Shown here piece by piece: positions 36,924-44,952 of a stretch of DNA of 64,000 nucleotides. Location of the stretch: the NCBI GenBank assembly GCA_002305075.1, contig DBQC01000017.1:94007-158006 (forward strand), in the 5' to 3' direction. The notes beneath the pieces are model-generated. The model worked only from the letters and a program-made list of their open reading frames with translations, had not been told where the DNA came from and did not search any database. The stretch is from Ruminococcaceae bacterium UBA1404 (lineage in GTDB: Bacteria > Bacillota > Clostridia > Oscillospirales > Ruminococcaceae). A program made the translations under genes and the position numbers. Each line of letters begins with the position of its first letter. Position 1 is the first letter of the stretch.

Positions 36924-37829
36924 TCACAGCTTGATATGCTTACCGATAAACAGCATACTGCCCAGCGCACCTATACCGGCGCCGGCGGCTAAAAATCCGC
37001 CTAACAGGCCCGGAGCCAGCGTTGAAAAGGGCACCAGATTGCCGGCCAAAAGGCTTATCCACGATGCGTCGGCAGCGGGCATATAGGCCGCCAGCGCACT
37101 GTAGCCTCCCCAAATAAGCAAAAAGGCTAGCAGCCCGGCCAGCAGCCCCAAAATAACCCCTTCTAACAGAAAGGGCAGCCGTATAAACATATTGGTGGCC
37201 CCCACATAGCGCATAATGCTAATTTCGCGTCGGCGGGCAAACACCGTGATGCGAATGGTGTTGGCCACAATGACCAGCGAAACGGCGGCCAAAATAAGAA
37301 TGACACCTAGGGAGATAACCGTAAAGGCCTGCTTGATGCCGGCCATGGCTTCGGCCACCTCTACGGGGGCACGCACCTTGTCCACGCCGGGCAGGCCCTC
37401 TAAGTGCATCACGGCTACATCCATCTCGTCGATCTCCCGCACCCGCACCTCAAAGGCGTTAGGCATGGGGTTGTCCCCTTCTAAAAAGGCGTAAAATTCG
37501 CTGGTCTGGTTAAGTTTGTCCACCCAGCGTTTTAGGCCCTCCTCCCGGCTGATAAAGGTCGCCTCGGCAACATTGGGCACGGCCCGGATTTCGGCCTCCA
37601 GCTCGGCGACATCCTCCTCATGGAGGTCGTCGCTTATAAAAACCATCAGCTCGTTCTGGCTTTCCACATAGCCCACAAGGGCGTTAATATTGGCAGTAAG
37701 TAGCACGCTGCAGCCAATAAGCAGCAAACAGGAAAGCAGCGTGCCCACGGTGGCCAGCGACATGAGCCGGTTTTGGCAAATGTTGCGAACACCCTCCCGC
37801 AGGAGATAAGCAAAACTACCTGTACGCAC
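36924..37829 (-). CDS. ftsX: cell division protein FtsX
   Basis: FtsX is the membrane part of the FtsEX complex. The 301-residue protein has four membrane helices, an extracytoplasmic domain between helices 1 and 2 (about residues 45-160), which is the docking site for wall hydrolases, and the C-terminal three helices. The start is GTG at 37829, five bases after GGAGGCAGG, overlapping the end of ftsE by 14 bp. ATP-driven changes relayed from FtsE should open or activate the downstream M23 protein. Confidence 0.92.
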   Translation of the reverse strand: MRTGSFAYLLREGVRNICQNRLMSLATVGTLLSCLLLIGCSVLLTANINALVGYVESQNELMVFISDDLHEEDVAELEAEIRAVPNVAEATFISREEGLKRWVDKLNQTSEFYAFLEGDNPMPNAFEVRVREIDEMDVAVMHLEGLPGVDKVRAPVEVAEAMAGIKQAFTVISLGVILILAAVSLVIVANTIRITVFARRREISIMRYVGATNMFIRLPFLLEGVILGLLAGLLAFLLIWGGYSALAAYMPAADASWISLLAGNLVPFSTLAPGLLGGFLAAGAGIGALGSMLFIGKHIKL

Positions 37830-38502
37830 GCCTGCCTCCAATCCGGCCGTCGGCCACTAGGATGCCCTGATCGATAACCAGGGTGCGGTGGTTAAAGCGG
37901 GTTACCAGATTGTGCTGGTGGGTGACCATAACCACCGTGGTGCCCAGCTTGTTTATTTCGTTGAGAAGGTCCACAATCTCAAAGCTCATCTCGGGGTCGA
38001 TGTTGCCGGTGGGCTCGTCGGCCACGATGATTTGAGGGTTGTTAACCAGCGCACGGGCTAGTGCCACACGCTGCTGTTCGCCGCCGGAGAGATGCTCGGG
38101 CATACGCTTGGCCTTGTCGAGCAAATCCACCAGCTCGAGTATGTAAAACACCCGCTTTTTTATCTGGCGTGAAGCCACCCCGGTCACATGCAAAGCAAAG
38201 GCCACATTTTCGTAGACCGTCATGGTGGGAATGAGGCGAAAGTCCTGAAAAACCACCCCGAGATTGCGCCTAAAATAGGGTATCTCGGAGTTTTTAAGCC
38301 GTGCGGTGTCTTTGCCAGCCACAATCACGCTGCCCGAGGTGGGCAAAAACTCGCGCATGATCAGCTTAATCAGGGTACTTTTACCCGCCCCCGACTGGCC
38401 CACCACAAAGACAAATTCCCCCTTGTCCACCTTGAGGCTGACATTTTCGAGGCCACGGGCGCCGCCCTCGTAGGTTTTTGTCACATCCACAAACTCTATC
38501 AT
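37816..38502 (-). CDS. ftsE: cell division ATP-binding protein FtsE
   Basis: FtsE is a 228-residue ABC ATPase: Walker A GQSGAGKST, signature HLSGGEQQRVALARAL, Walker B VADEPTGNID. The sequence VVFQDFRLIPTMTVYENVAFAL is typical of FtsE. It heads a four-gene unit with ftsX, the M23 hydrolase and the S41 protease. The ATG at 38502 follows AAGGATACCG. There is a 53-bp gap after the CdaR-like gene. Confidence 0.95.
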   Translation of the reverse strand: MIEFVDVTKTYEGGARGLENVSLKVDKGEFVFVVGQSGAGKSTLIKLIMREFLPTSGSVIVAGKDTARLKNSEIPYFRRNLGVVFQDFRLIPTMTVYENVAFALHVTGVASRQIKKRVFYILELVDLLDKAKRMPEHLSGGEQQRVALARALVNNPQIIVADEPTGNIDPEMSFEIVDLLNEINKLGTTVVMVTHQHNLVTRFNHRTLVIDQGILVADGRIGGRRAYR

Positions 38503-38555
38503 CGGTATCCTTGCACTTTCTTAGAGTATTCTGCGCGTTAGCGCAAAGGGCCCGC

Positions 38556-39641
38556 TTAATATTTGTGCGAGCAGGCGGTCAGATATTTTTTAACCATGAG
38601 CGCCACCTTGAAGGTGATGGCATGGTCAAACTCCCGCAGGTCAAGACCGGTGAGCTTTTTAATCTTCTCGAGCCGGTAAACAAGGGTGTTGCGGTGCACA
38701 AACAGCTTGCGAGAGGTCTCGGACACATTGAGGTTATTCTCGAAGAACTTTTGGATGGTAAAGAGGGTCTCTTTATCCAGGCTATCGATGGAGCCCTTTT
38801 TGAACACCTCGCTGAGGAACATCTCGCACAAAGTGGTAGGAAGCTGGTAGATCAGACGGGCAATGCCCAGATTGTCATAGCGGACAATGGTTCTTTCGGT
38901 GTCGAACACCTTGCTGATTTCCAGCGAGACCTGGGCCTCCTTAAAGGACCTGGCAAGATCCTTGATGCCCACCACCGTGGTGCCAATACCCACCATCACC
39001 TTGGCGTACATCTCGCTGCCAAAGGTGTCCGAAATGGAGCGGGCGAGCTTTTCAAGATCCTTGGAATCGATGTTGGGCTTGACCTCTTTGACGATAACAA
39101 TATCGCTCTCGGAGACCGAGAACACAAAGTCTTTTTGCTTGTCGGGAAAGAGGTTTTGCACCATCTCGAACAAAGACACCCCTGCCGAGGAGGTGGTGCG
39201 AACCAGCAGAACCACCCGACTGACATCGGTGTTAAATCGCAGCTCCCGAGCCTTGGTATAGATGTCGCCGGGCAGGATGTTGTCGAGCACGACATTTTTA
39301 ATAAAATTGCCGCGGTCGTATTTTTCGTTGTAATACTGCTTGATGCTCGATGTGGCCACCGCAATAATGCTGCAGTAGCGGGCGGCGGTCTCGTCGGTCC
39401 CTTCTACAAATACGGCATATTCAGGACTGCCGGGCTGACCCATGGGTTTATAGGTAAAGCCGTCCCGCACAAAGATATCCTGGTTTTCGGCCATGTCCAT
39501 GGCGAGGTATTCGTTGGTCTCGTCGATCATGCCAAGGTCGGAGCAGGCGACCACCACCGCATTTTCGTCCACCACGCCAATTACACGGTCGATGGAGTCT
39601 CTCATACGATGAATAATTCCGCGGAATAATCTGTTGGACAT
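38556..39641 (-). CDS. PucR/CdaR-type transcriptional regulator
   Basis: A 361-residue regulator. The C-terminal 60 residues form the PucR/CdaR helix-turn-helix (NLNVSETSRKLFVHRNTLVYRLEKIKKLTG). The N-terminal part resembles the sugar-diacid-recognition region, and the middle a GGDEF-like regulatory fold without GGDEF. The family controls purine, sugar-acid or stress genes; the ligand here is unknown. It has its own promoter (39698-39726) and lies upstream of ftsE in the same direction. Confidence 0.82.
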   Translation of the reverse strand: MSNRLFRGIIHRMRDSIDRVIGVVDENAVVVACSDLGMIDETNEYLAMDMAENQDIFVRDGFTYKPMGQPGSPEYAVFVEGTDETAARYCSIIAVATSSIKQYYNEKYDRGNFIKNVVLDNILPGDIYTKARELRFNTDVSRVVLLVRTTSSAGVSLFEMVQNLFPDKQKDFVFSVSESDIVIVKEVKPNIDSKDLEKLARSISDTFGSEMYAKVMVGIGTTVVGIKDLARSFKEAQVSLEISKVFDTERTIVRYDNLGIARLIYQLPTTLCEMFLSEVFKKGSIDSLDKETLFTIQKFFENNLNVSETSRKLFVHRNTLVYRLEKIKKLTGLDLREFDHAITFKVALMVKKYLTACSHKY

Positions 39642-39697
39642 ATGTGCATCTCCTCTTCCTACGCTGTCTGTCGCTGCGTTGGGATGAATTTATCTAT

Positions 39698-39726
39698 ATT
39701 TTACATAAAGAGCACAGCTTTTGCAA
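39698..39726 (-). promoter_or_regulatory. promoter of the CdaR-like gene
   Basis: Minus-strand TTGCAA (39721-39726) and TAAAAT (39698-39703), 17-bp spacer, 57 bp upstream of the start codon. Confidence 0.7.
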
Positions 39727-39888
39727 CAGAGAATACAAATTCATTGTGCGAAATAATAGTTTTTCCTGCTTTTCCTCCTCAAAAACGACAAAACCCACAG
39801 CCGAATGTGGTGGCAAATACCCTCCGCCTTACATAGTGTCGGATTTTGGGCTGTTTGTTCAAAGCAGGTAAACGGTTTCGGTAAACTT

Positions 39889-40620
39889 TCACATGGGATT
39901 CTGCGGCTCGCCGGTTTCAAGCAGCAGGGCCCGTTCGTCCTCGGTGAGGGGACGACAGACCCCCGGGACGAGGTGGGGATCAAGGTCGAGACCGCCGATG
40001 CGCACCCGCCGAAGTCGCTCAACCTTGGCCCCCCGGGCCGCGAACATACGCCGGATCTGATGGTATAGCCCCTGCCGGATGGTCACATAGGCCCGGTAGC
40101 GATCTATGGGCTCTAGCTCGCCGGGGATAAGGCGCTGCTCCCCCATATCTACCCCGTCGGCAAAATCGGCCACAAGACCCTGATCGATAAGACCGGGCTC
40201 CACCTCCACATAGTAGCGCTTAGGCACACCGTGGCGGGGGGACAGCAGGCGGTGGGCAAAATCGCCATCGTCGGTGAGGATGAGCATGCCCTCCGAGGCT
40301 TTGTCCAGCCGCCCGGCAGGAAACAGTCCCTGGCGCATAAGCTCGTCGGGCACCAGCTCTAATACATTGGGGCCATCTCGTCCGCCGGTGGAGGACACAT
40401 AGCCCACCGGTTTGTTGAGCATCAGATAGACATGGCGACGAAAGGCAATGGCGGCGCCGTCCAACTCCACGGTGGCGGTGTGGGGGTCTATCTTGTGCTC
40501 GGGTTTAAGGATCGGTACGCCCTCCACCAGCACCCGGCCAGCGGCGATGGCTGATTTGGCCTCCTTGCGGGAGAGGCCGGTCTGGGAGGCGATGAACTTA
40601 TCAAGACGCCAGAGAGACAT
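39889..40620 (-). CDS. RsuA/RluB-type pseudouridine synthase
   Basis: A 243-residue rRNA pseudouridine synthase: N-terminal S4 domain (RLDKFIASQTGLSRKEAKSAI), then the catalytic domain with the active Asp in GRLDKASEGMLILT and the RRMF...RVRIGGL C-terminal motif. The length and the KRYYVEV motif fit the RsuA (16S U516) branch, but RluB/RluE-type enzymes are close, so the target is not fixed. The leader holds a strong hairpin (40659-40679). Confidence 0.88.
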   Translation of the reverse strand: MSLWRLDKFIASQTGLSRKEAKSAIAAGRVLVEGVPILKPEHKIDPHTATVELDGAAIAFRRHVYLMLNKPVGYVSSTGGRDGPNVLELVPDELMRQGLFPAGRLDKASEGMLILTDDGDFAHRLLSPRHGVPKRYYVEVEPGLIDQGLVADFADGVDMGEQRLIPGELEPIDRYRAYVTIRQGLYHQIRRMFAARGAKVERLRRVRIGGLDLDPHLVPGVCRPLTEDERALLLETGEPQNPM

Positions 40621-40658
40621 GGGCGCACACCCCTTTCATTTGATGGTCTGGCGAGAGG

Positions 40659-40702
40659 CTGTCCGCCCAAGGCGGACAGGCGCGGACGGGCCTATTTAGG
40701 CC
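40659..40702. other. two hairpins in the rsuA leader
   Basis: CTGTCCGCC-CAA-GGCGGACAG (40659-40679) and GGCCTA-TT-TAGGCC (40689-40702) are perfect inverted repeats between two divergent genes. No T-run follows on either strand, so they are not ordinary terminators; they may be leader structures or protein sites. Confidence 0.4.
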
Positions 40703-40770
40703 AAAAGTTGGCCGGGCTCTGCATGTCAGCTTCGTCCTGCGCATAGAGTGTGAGGAGGTGATGTGGTTTG

Positions 40771-41370
40771 ATGACGATTACGCTGAAGATTACTAGGAAG
40801 AAGGTGCTCATCGCGCTGCTTGCCGTGGCGGTGGTAGCGGCGGCACTGACCACCTGTCAAATGCTCCTGCGCAGCGACGCGGTGGCCGCCTTTATGCAAA
40901 AGGGCCCCCGGGGCGGCAGCGAGGAGGAGCGCCAAAGCTTCATCGCATCGCTCGGCTACAAAGTGGACCCCGAGCCCATCGAAGTGGTGGAGATCAGGCT
41001 ACCTAAAAACTTTGACGATGTGTATACCGCCTACGACGAAATGCAGCGCGAGCAGGGCTTTAACCTTGGCAAATATGCCGGCAAGCAGGCCAAACGCTAC
41101 ACTTATGTGGTGCACAACTACCCCGATTATCCGGGGGGTGTGCGGCTGAATTTGGTGGTGCAGGGCAACCGCATTATTGCCGGGGATGTGTGCAGCCTTG
41201 AAAAAGATGGCTTTATGCACGGCTTTGCGCCGCCCTCCGGCCCGCTGCCTCCGCTTGGTGCGGCCACCGCCGGCGAGGTGGGTCCCCAATGTAGCTGTTG
41301 CCCCGACTGTAAATATCACCCCAGCCGCTCTGGCGCCAGACCCGATCCGCTACCCTCGAGCACGCCTTAA
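40771..41370 (+). CDS. membrane-anchored protein, DUF4830-like
   Basis: A 199-residue protein with one N-terminal membrane helix (KKVLIALLAVAVVAAALTTCQML) and an extracytoplasmic domain. The core (SLGYKVDPEPIEVVEIRLPKNFDDVYTAYDEMQREQGFNL ... RYTYVVHNYP) resembles DUF4830 proteins of Firmicutes. The C-terminal tail is unusual: Cys-rich (QCSCCPDCKYH) and Pro-rich. ATG at 40771 lies ten bases after GAGGAGGTG. Function is unknown. Confidence 0.65.
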   Translation: MTITLKITRKKVLIALLAVAVVAAALTTCQMLLRSDAVAAFMQKGPRGGSEEERQSFIASLGYKVDPEPIEVVEIRLPKNFDDVYTAYDEMQREQGFNLGKYAGKQAKRYTYVVHNYPDYPGGVRLNLVVQGNRIIAGDVCSLEKDGFMHGFAPPSGPLPPLGAATAGEVGPQCSCCPDCKYHPSRSGARPDPLPSSTP

Positions 41371-41385
41371 CCACCACCGCATCGC

Positions 41386-41416
41386 AAAAAGCCCACCTCG
41401 AACGAGGTGGGCTTTT
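41386..41416. terminator. bidirectional terminator
   Basis: AAAAGCCCACCTCG-AA-CGAGGTGGGCTTTT, between the converging membrane-protein gene and the EF-G-like gene. Confidence 0.92.
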
Positions 41417-41426
41417 ATTTGGGGTA

Positions 41427-43499
41427 TTATTCGTTCTCAAACAGCACCTTCGCATCCTCGATAACGCCGGCCTCGAGGTTCTTAGGCAGCTCCTCGTAGC
41501 GCTCGAAGGTGAGGCTGAAATTGCCACGACCCTGGGTCATGGAGCGCAGGGCGGTGGTAAAGTCGTGCATCTCGCTCATGGGCACCTCGGCCTCGATGGT
41601 CTGAAGGCCGTCCTCGCCCGGGTGCATGCCCAAAATGCGCCCACGACGCTTGTTAAGGTCACCCATAATGTCGCCGGTATAACTGTCGGGCACATGTACC
41701 ATCAGCTTGCCGATGGGCTCGAGCAATACCGGAGCGGCCTGAGGTATGCCCGCCTTATAAGCCAGGTGGGCCGCCAGCTTAAAGGCCATTTCCGAGGAGT
41801 CCACCGCGTGGTAGGAACCGTCTACCAGAGTGGCCTTGATGCCCACCATGGGATAGCCGGCCAGCGTGCCGCGGGTAATGGCCTCCTGAAGACCCTTTTC
41901 CACCGCTGGGAAGAAGTTGCGGGGCACCGAGCCGCCGAAGATCTTCTCCTCGAAGGTGAGGCCCTCGCCCTCACCGGGCTCGAACTCAATCCACACATCG
42001 CCAAACTGGCCGTGGCCGCCCGACTGCTTCTTGTGCCGGCCCTGAACCTTGACCTTCTTGCGGATGGTCTCGCGGTAGGGCACACGGGGCTTCTCCAAAC
42101 CGATATCCAGCCCGAACTTGCTGCGCAGCTTGGAGGCCACCATATCGATGTGCTGGTCGCCCAGACCCGACAGGGTCATCTGCTTGGTTTCGATGTTGTT
42201 GTCAAAGGCGATAATCGGGTCCTCTTCGATAAGGCGGGCGATGGCCTGGGCAATCTTGCCCTCGTCGCCCTTCTTCTTGGTGACAATGGCCATGGTAAGG
42301 GTGGCTTTCGGGAAGGCGATGGGCTCGAAGGAGACCACCCGGCTGGGATCGCACAGGCTGTCGCCGGTGACTGCCTCGCTGAGCTTGGTGACAGCGCAAA
42401 TGTCGCCGGCCGTAACAAAGGCGGTGTCCTCCTGCTTTTTACCGCAGATGTAAAGCAGCTTGCCCATGCGCTCGGCACTGCCGGTACGAGCGTTAACCGG
42501 CGCAATATCGGTGGAAAGCTTGCCCGACACGACCTTGACAAAGGAGAGTTTGCCCACAAAGGGGTCGGCCACGGTTTTAAACACAAAGGCGGCCAGAGGG
42601 GCTTCGTCGGTGCAGGCGATAAGAACTTGCTCGCCCTTGCTGTCGGTGGCCTGCTCGGCGCCCGATTCGTAGGCCGAGGGCAGGTGGTCCACAATGGCGT
42701 CCAGCACCATGTCCACACCGGCCAGCGTGGTGGCAGAGCCGCAGAACACAGGCGCAATGCTGCCGCTTTTAACACCCTTGTGGATGCCGCTCAAAATCTC
42801 GTCCCGGGTAAAGCTTTCGCCCGAGAAGTATTTTTCAAACAAAGCCTCGTCGGTTTCGGCAATGGCCTCGGCCAAAGCGGTGCGCAGGCCCTCCAGGCGG
42901 TGGCCCATGTCGGGCATGGTGATTTCGCTGGCCTCTCCATCGGAGTATTTATAGGCCTTGTTGTCCACCAAATTGACATAGCCGGTGACATTGTGCCCGT
43001 CGTAAATGGGGGCCACCAGCGGACAGACCGAGGGGCCAAAGCTGCCCTTGAGCTCCTCGAGCACTTTGTAGAAATCGGCGTGCTCGGCATCGAGCTTGCC
43101 CACAAAGAACATACAGGCTTTGTCGGCCTGACGGGCCAGTTTGTAGGCCTTTTCGGTGCCCACGGTGACGCCCGATTTGCCCGACACGGTGATGAGCACG
43201 CTCTCTACCGCACGCACGCCCTCGTAGAGACCGGTGGCAAAGTCGAACAGACCGGGGGTATCAATAAGGTTGATTTTGGTGCTGCCATAGGCAAAGGAGG
43301 CCACTGTGGCCGACACCGAGTTTACCCGTTTGATTTCTTCGGGGTCATAGTCACACACCGTATTGCCGTTTTCTACCCGGCCCAGCCGGTCGATGGCGCC
43401 CGCTGTGTATAGTAGAGCTTCAGCCAGCGAGGTTTTACCGCTCCCCCCGTGACCAGCCAAAGCCACATTGCGTATTTTACCTGCCAAATATTGCCTCAT
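41427..43499 (-). CDS. elongation factor G-like GTPase (EF-G paralogue)
   Basis: The 690-residue protein has the five-domain EF-G layout: the G domain with IDTPGLFDF, then domains II-V ending in TQGRGNFSLTFERYEELP. Its P-loop is AGHGGSGKTSL rather than the AHIDAGKTTT of canonical EF-G, and its G4-type motif reads VGKLD. These mark the EF-G-like/EF-G2 subfamily, present beside the essential FusA; its role in translation is not settled. ATG at 43499 follows AAAGGGG and gives the normal N-terminus. It has its own promoter and terminator and is not next to ribosomal genes. Confidence 0.88.
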   Translation of the reverse strand: MRQYLAGKIRNVALAGHGGSGKTSLAEALLYTAGAIDRLGRVENGNTVCDYDPEEIKRVNSVSATVASFAYGSTKINLIDTPGLFDFATGLYEGVRAVESVLITVSGKSGVTVGTEKAYKLARQADKACMFFVGKLDAEHADFYKVLEELKGSFGPSVCPLVAPIYDGHNVTGYVNLVDNKAYKYSDGEASEITMPDMGHRLEGLRTALAEAIAETDEALFEKYFSGESFTRDEILSGIHKGVKSGSIAPVFCGSATTLAGVDMVLDAIVDHLPSAYESGAEQATDSKGEQVLIACTDEAPLAAFVFKTVADPFVGKLSFVKVVSGKLSTDIAPVNARTGSAERMGKLLYICGKKQEDTAFVTAGDICAVTKLSEAVTGDSLCDPSRVVSFEPIAFPKATLTMAIVTKKKGDEGKIAQAIARLIEEDPIIAFDNNIETKQMTLSGLGDQHIDMVASKLRSKFGLDIGLEKPRVPYRETIRKKVKVQGRHKKQSGGHGQFGDVWIEFEPGEGEGLTFEEKIFGGSVPRNFFPAVEKGLQEAITRGTLAGYPMVGIKATLVDGSYHAVDSSEMAFKLAAHLAYKAGIPQAAPVLLEPIGKLMVHVPDSYTGDIMGDLNKRRGRILGMHPGEDGLQTIEAEVPMSEMHDFTTALRSMTQGRGNFSLTFERYEELPKNLEAGVIEDAKVLFENE

Positions 43500-43598
43500 C
43501 GTGTTTCCCCTTTCGTTTGGCGTATTGCCTAAAGCTTTTCTGTCCATTTTGTGCAAAATCGACATAAAGCTTTCCGGCCAAGAGCCGTTACAAGTATG

Positions 43599-43627
43599 AT
43601 TATACAATTTACATACAGGCATTACAA
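43599..43627 (-). promoter_or_regulatory. promoter of the EF-G-like gene
   Basis: Minus-strand TTGTAA (43622-43627) and TATAAT (43599-43604), 17-bp spacer; a 100-nt leader precedes the ATG. Confidence 0.7.
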
Positions 43628-43759
43628 GCACAAAATTTCCATAAGCCCAGCCTTTGATCTCATGGATACCATGAGGCTTAGAGTTTTAGTGATTTTGCTG
43701 AAATTTTTGCCGAAATATGCTACCATAGTTCCATAGGCCTATATGAAAGGTTGTTTATA

Positions 43760-44575
43760 ATGAAGCAAATGTTCTGTGTTGTCTGTGCCGCTTTGATGGC
43801 GTTGGGTTTGCTGTCCGGCTGCGCCAAGGAACCCAACCCTCCTCGGCCCACACTCACCGGGCCTGTTACCACCTCGTCGGGCACCGCCTTCAGCGAGGAG
43901 GAGTGCCGGGAGATCGCCGCCGCCCTCTACCCCGAGGGGACCACCCTGAGCTTTGAAAAGATGGAGGATCTTTTTGGGGCCACGGCTTTGATTTATCATG
44001 TAAGCCGCCAGTCCGACGGCCTGGTGGTCGGCCGGGTGGCCGTATCGTCCGCCGACGGTTCGGTGTACTTTTGGAATATGGGCTCCCTATATCCTGCGTC
44101 CGGGAACGACCCGTCCGCTTCCAAGGGAGGATGGCTGCCCGCCGAGGCTTTTATTGCGGCACGGCCCGATGAGCTGCCTGCCGCCTACTACGACCTGACT
44201 TTGGATGTGGAGGATCTCACCGGTTTATCGGACAGGCTGTTTTTCGCCCATCTTACCGACTTTGAGGCGCTGCTGCCCCAATGCGAGGGCAGGGCTTTTT
44301 GGCGGGAGGACGAGCACTCCCTTGAGCTGGCCCTCACGGTGGTCACCGGCAGCCTGGAGGGGCAGCCCGCCGGCCCCGGGCTGAGCCTGCTGGTGCACTG
44401 GGTAAATGGTGTGCCTGAGGTGGCCCTCAAGGTCTTTACCCCCGCCCCCATGTTCACCGACCCGGCTGAGGTGCTAAGTAGCGGCGAGGTGCGCGAGCTG
44501 TCCGACGAGCAGATTATCGAACTGGCCACCTTTTTGCGGGACAAAATTCTTGCGTTGAAAAGCGAGATGGCCTAA
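43760..44575 (+). CDS. predicted lipoprotein (unknown function)
   Basis: A 271-residue product with a lipoprotein signal (MKQMFCVVCAALMALGLLSGCAKE, lipobox LSGC), followed by a soluble domain with no recognised motif. A Pro/Thr-rich linker follows the Cys. ATG at 43760 is nine bases after GAAAGG. It stands alone, with a strong terminator behind it. No family recognised. Confidence 0.65.
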   Translation: MKQMFCVVCAALMALGLLSGCAKEPNPPRPTLTGPVTTSSGTAFSEEECREIAAALYPEGTTLSFEKMEDLFGATALIYHVSRQSDGLVVGRVAVSSADGSVYFWNMGSLYPASGNDPSASKGGWLPAEAFIAARPDELPAAYYDLTLDVEDLTGLSDRLFFAHLTDFEALLPQCEGRAFWREDEHSLELALTVVTGSLEGQPAGPGLSLLVHWVNGVPEVALKVFTPAPMFTDPAEVLSSGEVRELSDEQIIELATFLRDKILALKSEMA

Positions 44576-44633
44576 AGAATACCCGCTTTAGGCCGGCCGA
44601 TGATGCGTTGCCATGCAGCTGTGTTTTGCCTAA

Positions 44634-44677
44634 CCACACCAAAAGCCCGCCCCGAAGGGGGCGGGCTTTTGGTGTGG
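44634..44677. terminator. 20-bp-stem terminator
   Basis: CCACACCAAAAGCCCGCCCC (44634-44653) pairs perfectly with 44658-44677 around a GAAG loop. The T-run sits inside the stem on both strands, so it can act for the lipoprotein gene and for the small gene on the other strand. Confidence 0.85.
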
Positions 44678-44681
44678 GGGC

Positions 44682-44855
44682 CTATCCCCTCTGTTCCATC
44701 AAACCGGCAGCGATGGCCTTTAGTTGCTCTACACTTTCTAAGTTGGTGGCCGACATATAGATGTTCTCTTTTACATATGCCGGCAGTGCGTTAAAATAGG
44801 CTCGCATGGCAGGGTCATGCAACAGTCTTTCATCAATACTCGAACGATCTGCCAA
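44682..44855 (-). CDS. 57-residue conserved-type small protein (unknown)
   Basis: An open frame of 58 codons starts with TTG at 44855, seven bases after a perfect GGAGG. The product reads MADRSSIDERLLHDPAMRAYF and continues with NALPAYVKENIYMSATNLES; it is soluble, helical and moderately acidic. The pattern DPAMRAYFNALP...V...I..S resembles small Firmicutes proteins of unknown role, though I cannot name a family. An 11-bp inverted repeat overlaps its ribosome binding site. A terminator follows immediately after the stop. Confidence 0.65.
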   Translation of the reverse strand: MADRSSIDERLLHDPAMRAYFNALPAYVKENIYMSATNLESVEQLKAIAAGLMEQRG

Positions 44856-44865
44856 TGAATCACCT

Positions 44866-44905
44866 CCACCCTTATTATGCTAAAATTTCCACAAAATAAG
44901 GGTGG
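44866..44905 (-). promoter_or_regulatory. inverted repeat at the ribosome binding site of the small gene
   Basis: CCACCCTTATT (44866-44876) and AATAAGGGTGG (44895-44905) are exact reverse complements with an 18-bp spacer. On the minus strand the second arm runs into the GGAGG of the small gene, so the RNA stem would hide part of it. A CATAAT -10-like hexamer also overlaps this arm, so the repeat could equally be an operator. Confidence 0.5.
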
Positions 44906-44921
44906 GAACATTTTCCGAATA

Positions 44922-44950
44922 AAAAGGCCGGTCGTTGTCGACCGGCCTAG
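44922..44950 (-). terminator. terminator of the beta-helix gene
   Basis: Minus-strand AGGCCGGTCG-ACAA-CGACCGGCCTTTTT, directly after the stop of the beta-helix gene. Confidence 0.9.
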
Positions 44951-44952
44951 TG

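Noticed and set aside
41565..43412. 615-codon open frame on the plus strand
   Set aside because: It lies wholly opposite the EF-G-like gene, which has full family motifs; GC-rich codon use produces such antisense frames.
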